The notes: generated from the sequence alone by a model not told the origin. A stretch of 36,846 bases of DNA from Paracoccaceae bacterium (GCA_947476475.1 CANJQT010000031.1:1-36846); one strand, 5' to 3'; counted from the first letter of the stretch, positions 9,133 through 17,960 are shown. Translations and numbers: made by a program.

Positions 9133-9609
9133 TTAAAGCCCCGCCTCCTTCACCGCCTCCATCGCCACGAACGTAGAGGTCGAGGCGACATGTGGCAGGC
9201 TTGATATATGCTCCCCCAGCACCCGTCGATAGGCCGCAATGTCACCGGTGCGCACCTTCAGCAGATAGTCGAAACTGGATGCCATCATATGACATTCCTC
9301 GATCTCGGGCACCCCGCGCACCGCCCGGTTGAAGGCCTGAAGCGCCGCCTCTCGGGTGTCCGACAGCTTCACCTCGACAAAGGCCACATGCGCCAGCCCC
9401 ATGCGGATCGGGTTCAGCACCGCCCGATACCCGGCAATCACCCCCGCCGCCTCCAACCGCGCCACCCGCGCCTGGGTGGGCGTCTTGGTCAGACCGATCC
9501 GCCGCGCCAGTTCGGTGACCGCCATGCGCCCGTCACCGGCAAGTTCGCGCACGATCGCCAGATCAAACCGATCCAGATCGGGAAGTGGTTCCGGCCTGTC
9601 AATCGCCAT
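9133..9609 (-). CDS. putR: Lrp/AsnC-family regulator of proline catabolism (PutR-like, 158 aa)
   Basis: The protein has an N-terminal winged HTH at about 12-65 (RFDLAIVRELAGDGRMAV, LARRIGLTKTPTQARVARL) and a C-terminal RAM/ligand-binding domain at about 75-150. I chose the start at 9609 because AAGGA lies 8 nt upstream and the protein then has normal Lrp length. It is transcribed divergently from putA across 89 bp, the arrangement of putR-putA in Rhodobacter capsulatus and Agrobacterium, where PutR activates putA in response to proline. The intergenic GCCTA-N9-TAGGC repeat is a candidate operator. Confidence in the family is very high; the name rests on context. Confidence 0.92.
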   Translation of the reverse strand: MAIDRPEPLPDLDRFDLAIVRELAGDGRMAVTELARRIGLTKTPTQARVARLEAAGVIAGYRAVLNPIRMGLAHVAFVEVKLSDTREAALQAFNRAVRGVPEIEECHMMASSFDYLLKVRTGDIAAYRRVLGEHISSLPHVASTSTFVAMEAVKEAGL

Positions 9610-9630
9610 GGATTTGGTCCTTTTGACTTC

Positions 9631-9649
9631 GCCTAGCCATTCTATAGGC
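9631..9649. promoter_or_regulatory. Candidate PutR operator GCCTA-N9-TAGGC
   Basis: A perfect 5-base inverted repeat with a 9-base spacer lies between the divergent putR and putA starts. Lrp-family proteins commonly bind imperfect palindromes of about this size. Confidence 0.45.
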
Positions 9650-9698
9650 AATAAGACTAACAAATAAAGGGTATCATGGGCGAAATCAGGAGAGTTCC

Positions 9699-12600
9699 AT
9701 GACCGACCGCACCGACGCACTCTGGACCGCAATCGAAACCGGCACCCTGCAACCAGAGGCCGCCCTGCTAACCCGCCTGATCACGGCAGCCAACCTTGGC
9801 CCCGCCGACCGCGCCCGGATTGCAGCGTCGGGGGCCGATCTGGTCCGCAAGATCCGCGCCGATGTGCGTCCCGGACTGATGGAGGTGTTCCTTGCCGAAT
9901 ATGGCCTCTCGACAGAGGAAGGCATTGCGCTGATGTGTCTGGCCGAAGCGCTTCTGCGGGTGCCCGACGCTGAAACCATGGACGCGTTGATAGAGGACAA
10001 GATCGCCGCCTCGGATTGGGGCCGTCATCTGGGCCAGTCTGCCTCGCCTTTGGTCAATGCTTCAACCTGGGCGCTTTTGCTGACCGGCAAGGTGCTGGAA
10101 GAAACCGATACCGGGGTTGTCGGCCATCTGCGCGCCGCCGTCCGCCGTCTGGGCGAACCCGTCATCCGCAAGGCGGTCAGCCGCGCGATGAAGGAAATGG
10201 GCAAGCAATTCGTTCTGGGCGAAACCATCCAGTCCGCAATGATCCGCGCGCAGGAAATGGAAACCCAAGGCTATACCTATTCCTATGACATGCTGGGCGA
10301 AGCCGCGAAAACCGCGGCCGACGCGCAGCGTTATGACAAGGCCTATGGCCTAGCCATCGACGCCATCGCCGGGGCCTGCGACCACGAAGACATCGGCACC
10401 AACCCCGGCATTTCCGTCAAACTCTCGGCGCTGCATCCGCGCTACGAAGTCGCGCAGGAAACCCGCGTGATGGCGGAACTTGTCCCCGTCGTCCGCGCTC
10501 TGGCCCGCAAGGCCGCCCGCGCCGGAATGGGCTTCAACATCGACGCAGAAGAGGCCGACCGCCTGACCCTGTCGCTGAAGGTCATCGAAGCGGTGCTTGC
10601 GGACCCCGACTTGAGGGGCTGGGCCGGGTTCGGCATCGTGGTGCAGGCTTATGGTCGCCGCGCCGGTGCCACCATCGACTGGCTTCACGACATGGCGGTG
10701 CGGCTTGACCGCAAGGTCATGGTCCGCCTTGTCAAAGGCGCCTACTGGGATGCCGAAGTGAAACGCGCGCAGGTGCTGGGTCTAGCCGACTTCCCAGTTT
10801 TCACCCGCAAGGAAGCGACCGATGTCAGCTATATAGCCAATGCCCGCAAACTGCTGGCGATGACCGATCGGATCTATCCGCAGTTTGCCACCCACAACGC
10901 ACATACGGTCGCGGCCATCCTTGATATGGCCAAGCCCGGGCAGGCTTACGAATTCCAGCGCCTGCACGGCATGGGCGAACGGCTGCACGACATCGTCCAC
11001 AAGGCCCACAATACCCGCTGCCGCATCTATGCACCGGTCGGTGCGCACCGCGACCTGCTGGCCTATCTGGTCCGCCGCCTTCTGGAGAACGGCGCCAACT
11101 CTTCTTTTGTGCATAAGATCGTCGATCTTGAGGTGGCACCTGAACAGGTGGCCGCCTGCCCGATCACTCATCTTGAAACCCTGCTGCCCAACGCCGCCAA
11201 CAAGGCAATCCGCAATGGCCCGGACCTGTTCGCGCCAGAGCGGGTGAATTCCAAAGGCTTTGATCTGACCGAGGCCAGAACTCTGGCGGCCATCGAAGCG
11301 GCGCGTTCCCCTCATGCCGCAGACCTGTTCACCGCCGAACCGATCCTGTCGGGCAAGATCATCGGCATGAAGCCCCGCGCTGTGCATAACCCCGCCAGCG
11401 CCGCCCAGATGGGCCGCGTGACTGACGCCGCACCTGCGGATGTAGAAACCGCCTTGGCCGCCGCCCGCCCATGGGCCGCCGCGGTGGGAGAGCGCGCGCG
11501 CGTTCTTAACCGCGCCGCCGACCTCTACGAAGAAAACTTCGGCCCGATCTTTGCCCTTCTGGCGCGCGAAGGTGGCAAGACGCTGGCCGACGCCATATCG
11601 GAACTGCGCGAAGCGGTGGATTTCCTGCGTTATTACGCCGCCCGCGCCCAAAGCCAGCCGCATGATCCCGCCGGCATCTTCACCTGCATCAGCCCCTGGA
11701 ACTTCCCGCTTGCGATCTTCACCGGCCAGATCGCGGCTGCACTTGCCATGGGCAATGGCGTGCTGGCCAAACCCGCCGAACAGACGCCGCTGATCGCGGC
11801 CTTTGCCACATCGCTTCTGCACAAGGCGGGCGTCCCGGTCGCATCCTTGCAACTGCTGCCCGGCGATGGGGCGACGGTCGGCGCGGCGCTGACATCGGAC
11901 CCGCGCGTCACAGGCGTATGCTTCACCGGCTCGACCGACACCGCACATCTGATCCGCAAAGCCATGGCCAGACACCTCGCCCCCGGCGCGCCCCTCATCG
12001 CCGAAACCGGCGGTCTGAACGCGATGATCGTCGATTCGACCGCGCTGCCCGAACAGGCGGTGCGCGACGTGATCGGATCGGCCTTCCAGTCCGCGGGCCA
12101 GCGCTGTTCCGCCCTGCGCTGCCTTTACGTGCAGGAAGACATCGCCCCGCATTTCACCGAAATGCTGTTTGGCGCGATGGAGGAACTGGTGCTGGGCGAT
12201 CCGTGGCACCTGACCACCGACATCGGCCCGGTAATCGACGCCGACGCCGAAGAGGGCATCCGCGCCCATATCGAACAGGCCCGCCGCGAAGGCCGCCTGC
12301 TGCGCCAGCTCTCGCGCCCGCGCGCCGGCCATTTCATCGCCCCCGCGGTGATCCGCGTCAAAGGTATTGGCGACCTCGGGCGCGAGATCTTCGGTCCGGT
12401 CCTGCATCTTGCCACCTTCAGGGCCGAAGACCTGCCAAAGGTCGTCGAGGCGATCAACGCCACCGGCTACGGACTGACCTTCGGCCTGCATACCCGCATC
12501 GACAGGCGCGTGCAGGATGTCTGTCAGGTGCTGCGGGTGGGCAACATCTACGTCAACCGCAACCAGATCGGCGCGGTCGTCGGCAGCCAGCCGTTCGGCG

Positions 12601-13163
12601 GCGAGGGCCTCTCCGGCACCGGCCCCAAGGCGGGCGGCCCCGATTACCTTGCCCGCTTCGCGGCCAACCCCGCACAAACCCTTGCCGCCACGGCCGTGGC
12701 ACCCGCACCAAAGGCCGCAGACCCCGACGCCATCCGCAAGCAACTGGCAGCGGCACCCCACAGCACTATCAGCGAAAGCAACCTTCCCGGCCCCACCGGC
12801 GAATCAAACCGCCTGTCGCTGCATCCGCGCGCGCCGCTCCTCTGCCTCGGCCCCGGCGCCGCGGCGGCAGCCGATCAGGCCCGCGCCGTGCGCGCGCTTG
12901 GCGGTCAGGCGGTCGAGGTGGCAGGCCACCTGCCCGCCGAAATCCTGATCACGCTTCAGGGTTATTCCGGCGTGCTGTGGTGGGGGGGGGGCGATCAGGC
13001 CCGCGCCATGGTGCAGGCGCTTGCCACCCGCAAAGGGCCTATCCTGCCGCTGATCACCGGCCAGCCAGACCGGGCGCATGTGACCGAAGCGCGCCATGTG
13101 TGTCTGGATACCACCGCCTCGGGCGGCAATGCCGCCCTTCTGGCCGAGGCCGGAATGGCTTGA
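9699..13163 (+). CDS. putA: Bifunctional proline dehydrogenase / L-glutamate gamma-semialdehyde dehydrogenase (PutA, 1154 aa)
   Basis: PutA oxidises proline to P5C with FAD and then to glutamate with NAD+, channelling the intermediate. The N-terminus (MTDRTDALWTAIETG) lacks the ribbon-helix-helix DNA-binding domain, so regulation is left to PutR. The PRODH barrel spans roughly 130-470 and includes YEFQRLHGMGERLHD and RRLLENGANSSF. The ALDH domain, at about 540-1000, has SPWNFP at 665, general base E769 in AETGG and catalytic C803 in AGQRCSALR. A C-terminal extension of about 140 residues matches the ALDH-superfamily-like domain of longer PutAs that lack the RHH domain. AGGAGA precedes the ATG. 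A G10 run at 12982-12991 encodes WWGGGD near the C-terminus. Confidence 0.97.
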   Translation: MTDRTDALWTAIETGTLQPEAALLTRLITAANLGPADRARIAASGADLVRKIRADVRPGLMEVFLAEYGLSTEEGIALMCLAEALLRVPDAETMDALIEDKIAASDWGRHLGQSASPLVNASTWALLLTGKVLEETDTGVVGHLRAAVRRLGEPVIRKAVSRAMKEMGKQFVLGETIQSAMIRAQEMETQGYTYSYDMLGEAAKTAADAQRYDKAYGLAIDAIAGACDHEDIGTNPGISVKLSALHPRYEVAQETRVMAELVPVVRALARKAARAGMGFNIDAEEADRLTLSLKVIEAVLADPDLRGWAGFGIVVQAYGRRAGATIDWLHDMAVRLDRKVMVRLVKGAYWDAEVKRAQVLGLADFPVFTRKEATDVSYIANARKLLAMTDRIYPQFATHNAHTVAAILDMAKPGQAYEFQRLHGMGERLHDIVHKAHNTRCRIYAPVGAHRDLLAYLVRRLLENGANSSFVHKIVDLEVAPEQVAACPITHLETLLPNAANKAIRNGPDLFAPERVNSKGFDLTEARTLAAIEAARSPHAADLFTAEPILSGKIIGMKPRAVHNPASAAQMGRVTDAAPADVETALAAARPWAAAVGERARVLNRAADLYEENFGPIFALLAREGGKTLADAISELREAVDFLRYYAARAQSQPHDPAGIFTCISPWNFPLAIFTGQIAAALAMGNGVLAKPAEQTPLIAAFATSLLHKAGVPVASLQLLPGDGATVGAALTSDPRVTGVCFTGSTDTAHLIRKAMARHLAPGAPLIAETGGLNAMIVDSTALPEQAVRDVIGSAFQSAGQRCSALRCLYVQEDIAPHFTEMLFGAMEELVLGDPWHLTTDIGPVIDADAEEGIRAHIEQARREGRLLRQLSRPRAGHFIAPAVIRVKGIGDLGREIFGPVLHLATFRAEDLPKVVEAINATGYGLTFGLHTRIDRRVQDVCQVLRVGNIYVNRNQIGAVVGSQPFGGEGLSGTGPKAGGPDYLARFAANPAQTLAATAVAPAPKAADPDAIRKQLAAAPHSTISESNLPGPTGESNRLSLHPRAPLLCLGPGAAAAADQARAVRALGGQAVEVAGHLPAEILITLQGYSGVLWWGGGDQARAMVQALATRKGPILPLITGQPDRAHVTEARHVCLDTTASGGNAALLAEAGMA
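12982..12991 (+). repeat. G10 homopolymer inside putA
   Basis: Ten consecutive G encode part of W-W-G-G-G-D in the PutA C-terminal domain. The frame stays open through the tract and reaches a sensible C-terminus, so the reported count is probably right. Such tracts are prone to slippage and sequencing error. Confidence 0.8.
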
Positions 13164-13194
13164 CCTGCCTTCGCAGATCGGGAACGCTCGGCCC

Positions 13195-13935
13195 ATGTTC
13201 CCGATCCGCGACCATAACCCGTCCGAACGCACGCCGCTGATCACCTATGCGCTGATCGCGGCCAATGTTCTGGTCTTCCTCTACCAGTATTCGCTGGGGT
13301 CAGACACGCAGGCCGAAGCCCGGTTTCTTTATCACTGGGCGCTGTTTCCCGCCGCCGTGACCGACGGCGGCCCCTATGCCGGGCTTTTCAGCCATATGTT
13401 TTTGCATGCGGGCCTCATGCATATGGCGGGCAACATGCTCTTTTTGTGGATCTTTGGTGACAATCTCGAAGACCAGCTCGGCCATCTTGGCTTTCTGATC
13501 TTCTATCTGGCCTGCGGCCTTGCCGCCGCGTTCGGTCAGATCCTGCCCGATCCACACTCAACCATCCCGATGGTCGGCGCATCCGGCGCCATCGCCGGGG
13601 TGATGGGTGGCTATCTGCTGCTGTTCCCGCGTGCCCGCGTCGATATTCTGGTGATCTTCATCGTCTTCGTCAGGGTCTTTTCGGTCCCCGCCTTCCTGAT
13701 GCTCGGCTTCTGGTTCGCGCTGCAGATCTTCAGCGGCCTCGGCACGCCAACCGGTGGCGGCGGCGTCGCCTACTGGGCCCATGCCGGGGGTTTCGCTGCC
13801 GGGATAGTTCTCACCCTGCCCGCCTGGTCCCGGCGTGGTGCGCGCAACTGGTGGCGGGCCAACCAGGGCCTGCCCCCGCACCCCGAAACCACCTACGCCC
13901 CTTCGACCATCCCCCTGATCCGCCGCCGCAAATGA
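13195..13935 (+). CDS. Rhomboid family intramembrane serine protease (246 aa)
   Basis: This is a polytopic inner-membrane protease with about six hydrophobic segments. The catalytic dyad is S130 in VGASGAIAG and H196 in YWAHAGGF, and N80 in MAGNMLFLWIFGDNLED is the conserved oxyanion-region Asn. I chose the ATG at 13195 (MFPIRDHNPSERTP), which lies 31 bp past the putA stop; the open frame extends upstream into putA but without family support. Rhomboids cleave transmembrane segments, and the bacterial substrates are mostly unknown. The stop overlaps the next gene's start by 4 bp (ATGA), indicating coupling. Confidence 0.93.
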   Translation: MFPIRDHNPSERTPLITYALIAANVLVFLYQYSLGSDTQAEARFLYHWALFPAAVTDGGPYAGLFSHMFLHAGLMHMAGNMLFLWIFGDNLEDQLGHLGFLIFYLACGLAAAFGQILPDPHSTIPMVGASGAIAGVMGGYLLLFPRARVDILVIFIVFVRVFSVPAFLMLGFWFALQIFSGLGTPTGGGGVAYWAHAGGFAAGIVLTLPAWSRRGARNWWRANQGLPPHPETTYAPSTIPLIRRRK

Positions 13936-14321
13936 CCCTGCAGCCGATCACCAACCCCCACCGCCTGACCTGCCACTGCGGTGCAGTGGAAATCGCGGTG
14001 ACCCTCACCGACGGCTTCAAAACCGCCCGACGCTGCGACTGTTCCTTTTGCCGCCGCAGGGGCGCGATCGCCGTCTCGGCCCCCCTCGACGGCATCCGCA
14101 TCCTGCAAGGTGCCGATCGGCTCAGCCTCTACCAATGGGGCACCAACACCGCGAAACATTACTTCTGTTCCATCTGCGGCATCTACACCCACCATCAGCG
14201 CCGCTCGAACCCAAATGTATATGGCATCAACGCCGCCTGCCTCGAAGGCATCAGCCCACGCGACCTCGACCCGGTGCCATGGGCCGATGGCCTCAACCAC
14301 CCATCCGACCGCAAGGCCTGA
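13932..14321 (+). CDS. GFA/CENP-V family zinc protein (129 aa)
   Basis: The family is named for glutathione-dependent formaldehyde-activating enzyme. All seven characteristic cysteines are present: C14 and C16 (TCHCG), C35, C37 and C40 (CDCSFC), C79 and C82 (CSIC). The start overlaps the rhomboid stop (ATGA). The length is normal for single-domain members. Most members have no proven activity, and no formaldehyde-oxidation genes (adhI/fghA) are adjacent, so only the family is assigned. Confidence 0.9.
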   Translation: MTLQPITNPHRLTCHCGAVEIAVTLTDGFKTARRCDCSFCRRRGAIAVSAPLDGIRILQGADRLSLYQWGTNTAKHYFCSICGIYTHHQRRSNPNVYGINAACLEGISPRDLDPVPWADGLNHPSDRKA

Positions 14322-14385
14322 CGTTCATCTTCTTCTTTTCGAAAATATCCCCGGGAGAGCGCGAGAGGGCAGGCAGCCCTCTCGC
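14321..14385 (-). terminator. 3' hairpin + GATATTT element, copy A (downstream of the SuhB-like gene)
   Basis: Reading leftward from the SuhB-like stop, a perfect 10-bp stem (GCGAGAGGGC/GCCCTCTCGC, 5-base loop) is followed by CCCGGGGATATTTTCG and AAAAGAAGAAG. It is one of six related elements in the window, each lying on the strand of the gene that ends just before it. Confidence 0.7.
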
Positions 14386-14415
14386 ACGGGTCGGCTTGCC
14401 GCAGGCAAGACGATC

Positions 14416-15207
14416 TCAGGCCGGTTCGCGCAGGATCTCGCACAAGGGCTTGAACAGTTCCCCATTCGCCGCAATCACGCTGCCCGAATCGAAAATCTCC
14501 TGGCCCTCGCGCACGGCGGCGATGAAACCGCCCGCCTCGCGCACCAGCAACAAACCGGCCGCCATGTCCCAGGCACCCAGTTCGCGTTCCCAATAGCCAT
14601 CATAACGCCCCGCCGCCACATAGGCGAGGTCAAGCGCCGCCGAGCCCCAGCGCCGCACGCCGGCACAGGCCGGCATCAGCCGCGCCAGATCGCGCAGGGT
14701 CGCAGGCAGGGTCTTCTTGGTGCCGAACGGCACGCCGGTGGCAAAGACCGCCTCCGACATCGACCGGCGGCCCGACACCCGGATCCGGCTTTCGTTCATC
14801 CATGCGCCCGCACCTTTTTCGGCCCAGTACATTTCGTCCTTCGCCGCGTCGAACACCACAGCCGAGGTGATTTCGCCCTTATGTTCCAATGCGATCGACA
14901 CCGCCCAATGCGGCAGGCCGTGCAGGAAGTTGGTGGTTCCGTCCAGGGGATCGACGATCCAGCGCCGGGTCGGGTCCTGCCCGTCCGTCTCGCCGGTTTC
15001 CTCGCCCAGCCAGCCATAGGTCGGCCGCGCGCCCATCAGATCTTCCTTGATCATCCTTTCGGCGGCAATATCGGCGCGGGTGACAAAATCCCCCGCCCCC
15101 TTCAGCGACACCTGAAGGTTTTCCACTTCGCGGAAATCCTTCACCAGGCTGCGGCCAGCCTTGCGGGCGGCCTTGATCATCAGGTTCAGGTTCGCGCTGC
15201 CTTGCAT
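14416..15207 (-). CDS. suhB: Inositol-monophosphatase family phosphatase (SuhB-like, 263 aa)
   Basis: This is a Mg2+-dependent phosphomonoesterase of the IMPase/SuhB/CysQ superfamily. Metal-binding motifs are GEET (68-71), WIVDPLDGTTNF (D86, D89) and WDMAAG near the C-terminus. The length is normal. I chose MQGSANLNLM (15207), which has GGAG about 9 nt upstream; an alternative ATG 5 codons earlier (15222) cannot be excluded. The gene converges on the GFA gene, with the copy A hairpin element between them. SuhB also modulates rRNA antitermination in other bacteria; that role is not shown here. Confidence 0.92.
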   Translation of the reverse strand: MQGSANLNLMIKAARKAGRSLVKDFREVENLQVSLKGAGDFVTRADIAAERMIKEDLMGARPTYGWLGEETGETDGQDPTRRWIVDPLDGTTNFLHGLPHWAVSIALEHKGEITSAVVFDAAKDEMYWAEKGAGAWMNESRIRVSGRRSMSEAVFATGVPFGTKKTLPATLRDLARLMPACAGVRRWGSAALDLAYVAAGRYDGYWERELGAWDMAAGLLLVREAGGFIAAVREGQEIFDSGSVIAANGELFKPLCEILREPA

Positions 15208-15301
15208 CGTCGGGGGCTCCATCCGGTCAAGGGGCCCCTATAAGCAAGGCCGCGCCCGATGTGAAGGGCCGTGACGCGCCAAAGACCGCGCGCGGCGCAG
15301 T

Positions 15302-16810
15302 TTACCGCAGCTGGCCGGCAAAGAACCCTTCCGGCCCTTCCACCTCGACCAGCCGCTTGCCCTCGATCTGCCAGAACCGCGTGCCGACATTGCGCACGAA
15401 TTGCCGGTCATGGCTGACCAGCAGGCAGGTCGCCCCCTGCGCCAGCAACTGCTCCTCCAGCGCCTCCTGCCCCTCGATGTCCAGATGGTTGGTCGGCTCG
15501 TCCAGCAGATAGAAGTTCGGGCCCGTCAGCCGCAGGATCAGCATCGCCAGCCGCGCTTTCTGCCCGCCCGACAGGCTGCCCACCTTCCCACTCTGCCGGT
15601 CCAGCCGTATCCCCGCCCCCGCCAGCAATCCCTTGGCCACCTGATCGCCCACCGAAAACCGCGTCACCAGATCAAACGGCGTGGCCGCATCCGCCAGTTG
15701 CGCCAGCCCCTGATCGGAATGGCCAAGCGTCAGCGTCGGCACCGCCCTTATCGCCCCCGCTTCGCCCAAGCAGGCACGCCGCACGGCTTTCATCATCTGG
15801 GTCTTGCCCGCGCCATTTGCGCCCAAAAGCACGACCCGGTCGCCGCGTTCGATCCATTTTTCGCCGGTGCGAAACAAGCCTCGCCCATCGGGCGTAGCCA
15901 CCGAAGCATCCATCAAGGTGACCAGCGCCTTGGCATGGCTGCCACTGTTGGCCAACCGGATTGCCCCGGCCGAACGGTCATGATGCGCGGGCCGCACTGC
16001 CGCCTCGATCCGTTCAGCCCTCTCCTTAAGCTGCTTGGTCTTCACGACCAGCAGGTCTGACCCTGAATTGATCCCGATATTCTTCAGCTTTGCCGCCTGT
16101 TTGCGCAGTTGCTCGGCTTCTTTCATCCGGTTCTGGTAAACCCGCGCATCGGCCCCGTCGGCTTCGGCCAATGCCGCGCGGGCGGCGCTGAACGGCAAAG
16201 CGAAAAACCGGCTCTTCTCGGCACGCAGGAACAGGGTGCGCCCCATCGCCTCGTCCAGAAAGGCACGGTCATGGCTTGCCGCGATCACCGCAACCGAACG
16301 CGGCAGCCCCGCCATCCACTCGGCCAGCCGACCGATCCGGCCCAGATCCAGATGGTTGGTCGGCTCGTCCAGCAGGTAAAGATCCGGTTCCCCCACCGCC
16401 ACCCGTGCCAGCAGGGCGGCGCGTTGCCAACCGCCCGACAGACTGCCAAGCGGCATATCGCGCTGCGCCTCGGGCACCGCCAGCGCATCCAGCGTCACAT
16501 CCACCCGCCAGCCATCGTAGTCCGCTTCCTCGGGCGCCAGCGCCGCCAGAACCGCCGCCCGCAGGGTCAGGGCCAACAGGGCGCCCGGCACATCTTGTTC
16601 AACCAGCCCAACCTTCAGCCCGCGCGCGCGGGTCACCTCCCCTGCCGTTGGGTCCGCCACCCCGGCCAAAAGCCGCAACAGCGAGGATTTGCCGCGCCCG
16701 TTGGCGGCGACAAGGCCGATCCGGTCGCCCTCGGCGACCGTGAAGGAAAGATCGGTGAACAAAGGCTGGCCAAGGGTCAGCGACAGGGATTTGACGGCAA
16801 GCAGGCTCAT
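15302..16810 (-). CDS. ABC-F family ATPase with two nucleotide-binding domains (502 aa)
   Basis: This is a soluble tandem-ABC protein without membrane segments; ABC-F proteins act on ribosomes. NBD1 has Walker A around K41 (AANGRGKS), signature GSLSGGWQRAAL and Walker B YLLDEPTNHLDL. NBD2 has LLGANGAGKTQ, signature GSLSGGQKARLAML and YLLDEPTNHLDI. A linker rich in K, E and R (KEAEQLRKQAAKLK) matches the coiled-coil P-site tRNA-interaction region. The first glycine of Walker A in NBD1 is replaced by alanine. Subtype (Uup, EttA or a resistance type) is not assigned. It is shorter than EttA and Uup, which are about 550-650 residues. Confidence 0.93.
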   Translation of the reverse strand: MSLLAVKSLSLTLGQPLFTDLSFTVAEGDRIGLVAANGRGKSSLLRLLAGVADPTAGEVTRARGLKVGLVEQDVPGALLALTLRAAVLAALAPEEADYDGWRVDVTLDALAVPEAQRDMPLGSLSGGWQRAALLARVAVGEPDLYLLDEPTNHLDLGRIGRLAEWMAGLPRSVAVIAASHDRAFLDEAMGRTLFLRAEKSRFFALPFSAARAALAEADGADARVYQNRMKEAEQLRKQAAKLKNIGINSGSDLLVVKTKQLKERAERIEAAVRPAHHDRSAGAIRLANSGSHAKALVTLMDASVATPDGRGLFRTGEKWIERGDRVVLLGANGAGKTQMMKAVRRACLGEAGAIRAVPTLTLGHSDQGLAQLADAATPFDLVTRFSVGDQVAKGLLAGAGIRLDRQSGKVGSLSGGQKARLAMLILRLTGPNFYLLDEPTNHLDIEGQEALEEQLLAQGATCLLVSHDRQFVRNVGTRFWQIEGKRLVEVEGPEGFFAGQLR

Positions 16811-17037
16811 GATTTCGGTCCATATGTCGGGGGATCAGACGCGCCCAAGCGCGCCACCACGGGCGGACCACAGAAAAAGCCTGTCGGTCAGCCCCGCTTC
16901 AACAACGGGGCAGACACAGGGCCGGGGCGGCGTTCGCGGGTGAAAAAGGTTTTCACACGGTCCTCTGGGCTGAAATCACGCCCAATCCTACACCGCCATC
17001 TGCCGCGGTCAAGCGGCGCCGCGCATATCGCAGGGCC

Positions 17038-17943
17038 TTAGCCGCGTTGCAGCTTCACCGGTTCCGACCGCGCCAGTTTCAGGAAATGCGCCATGAATGG
17101 TCGCGCCGCGTCTTCGGCTCGCGTCGCCGCATACATACGCTTCACGATCCCCGCCGCAGTGATCGGGCGCGTGATGTAGTCGGGCTGGTATTTGACCTCG
17201 CGCAGCACCCAGTCCGGCAGCACCGACACCCCGCGCCCAGATGCCACCAGCATCAGGATCACCGCCGTAAGCTCCACCTGCCGCACCGCCCGCGGTTCTA
17301 CCTTGGCGGGCGTCAGCAGAGTGGAAAAGATATCCAACCGCGCGCGGTCCACCGGATAGGTGATCAGCGTCTGATCACGGAAATCCTCGGCTTCCACATA
17401 CTCCTTCGCGGCCAGCGGGCTTTGGCTGGAGGCAACCAGCGTTGGCGAATAGTCGAACAGGGGGTTGAAGACCACATCCCGCAGATCCTCCGGGTCGGAC
17501 GAGATCACCAGATCCACCTCCTCGCGCATCAGCGCGGGCAGCGCGTCAAAGGCCAGACCGGGGCGGATATCCACATCCACCTCCGGCCAGGCGCGGCGAA
17601 ACTGCTCCAGCACCGGGAACAGCCAGTCAAAACAGGCATGGCATTCGATGGCTATATGCAGCCGCCCCGACCGCCCAGATCGCAGGGCGCGAAATTCGTC
17701 TGCCAGCGCCGCCAGTTCGGGCAGAACCCGTTCGGCAACCCGAAGCAGCTTCATCCCCGCCGCCGACAGTTTCAGCGGCTTCGCCCGCCGCACAAACAGC
17801 TCCACCCCTGCCTGCTCCTCCAGCCCCTTCATCTGATGACTCAATGCCGATTGGGTGATGTGAAGCTGATCTGCAGCACGCGCCATGCCGCCCGCCTCGT
17901 GAATGGCCTTGATGGTGCGTAGATGGCGGAAGTCCAGATGCAT
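17038..17943 (-). CDS. metR: LysR-family regulator, MetR-like (301 aa)
   Basis: The N-terminal winged HTH spans about 1-60 (MHLDFRHLRTIKAIHEAGGM, AADQLHITQSALSHQMKGLE), followed by a LysR substrate-binding domain at about 90-290. The sequence HITQSALSHQMKGLEEQ and the segment IAIECHACFDWLFP are what I recall of MetR, which senses homocysteine. It diverges from metF, a known MetR target, across 97 bp containing ATTCA-N9-TGAAT. The family is certain, and the name is well supported by context. Confidence 0.88.
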   Translation of the reverse strand: MHLDFRHLRTIKAIHEAGGMARAADQLHITQSALSHQMKGLEEQAGVELFVRRAKPLKLSAAGMKLLRVAERVLPELAALADEFRALRSGRSGRLHIAIECHACFDWLFPVLEQFRRAWPEVDVDIRPGLAFDALPALMREEVDLVISSDPEDLRDVVFNPLFDYSPTLVASSQSPLAAKEYVEAEDFRDQTLITYPVDRARLDIFSTLLTPAKVEPRAVRQVELTAVILMLVASGRGVSVLPDWVLREVKYQPDYITRPITAAGIVKRMYAATRAEDAARPFMAHFLKLARSEPVKLQRG

Positions 17944-17960
17944 GGCGGTCCTTTAGTTTA

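Noticed and set aside
10782-12761. 659-codon open frame antisense to putA
   Set aside because: High-G+C shadow frame of a well-supported PutA with intact catalytic motifs; its translation is low-complexity and matches no family I recognise.
12961-13163. Frameshift at the putA G10 tract
   Set aside because: The current frame gives WWGGGDQARAMVQALATRKG, a sensible continuation of the family C-terminus, and stops 31 bp before the rhomboid start.
11918-13240. 440-codon plus-strand frame overlapping putA and the rhomboid gene
   Set aside because: Arg/Pro-rich translation typical of an out-of-frame high-G+C read of putA.
14416-14666. Frameshift suspected in the SuhB-like gene because of several open frames
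   Set aside because: The 263-residue frame is continuous and contains all IMPase metal motifs in order.
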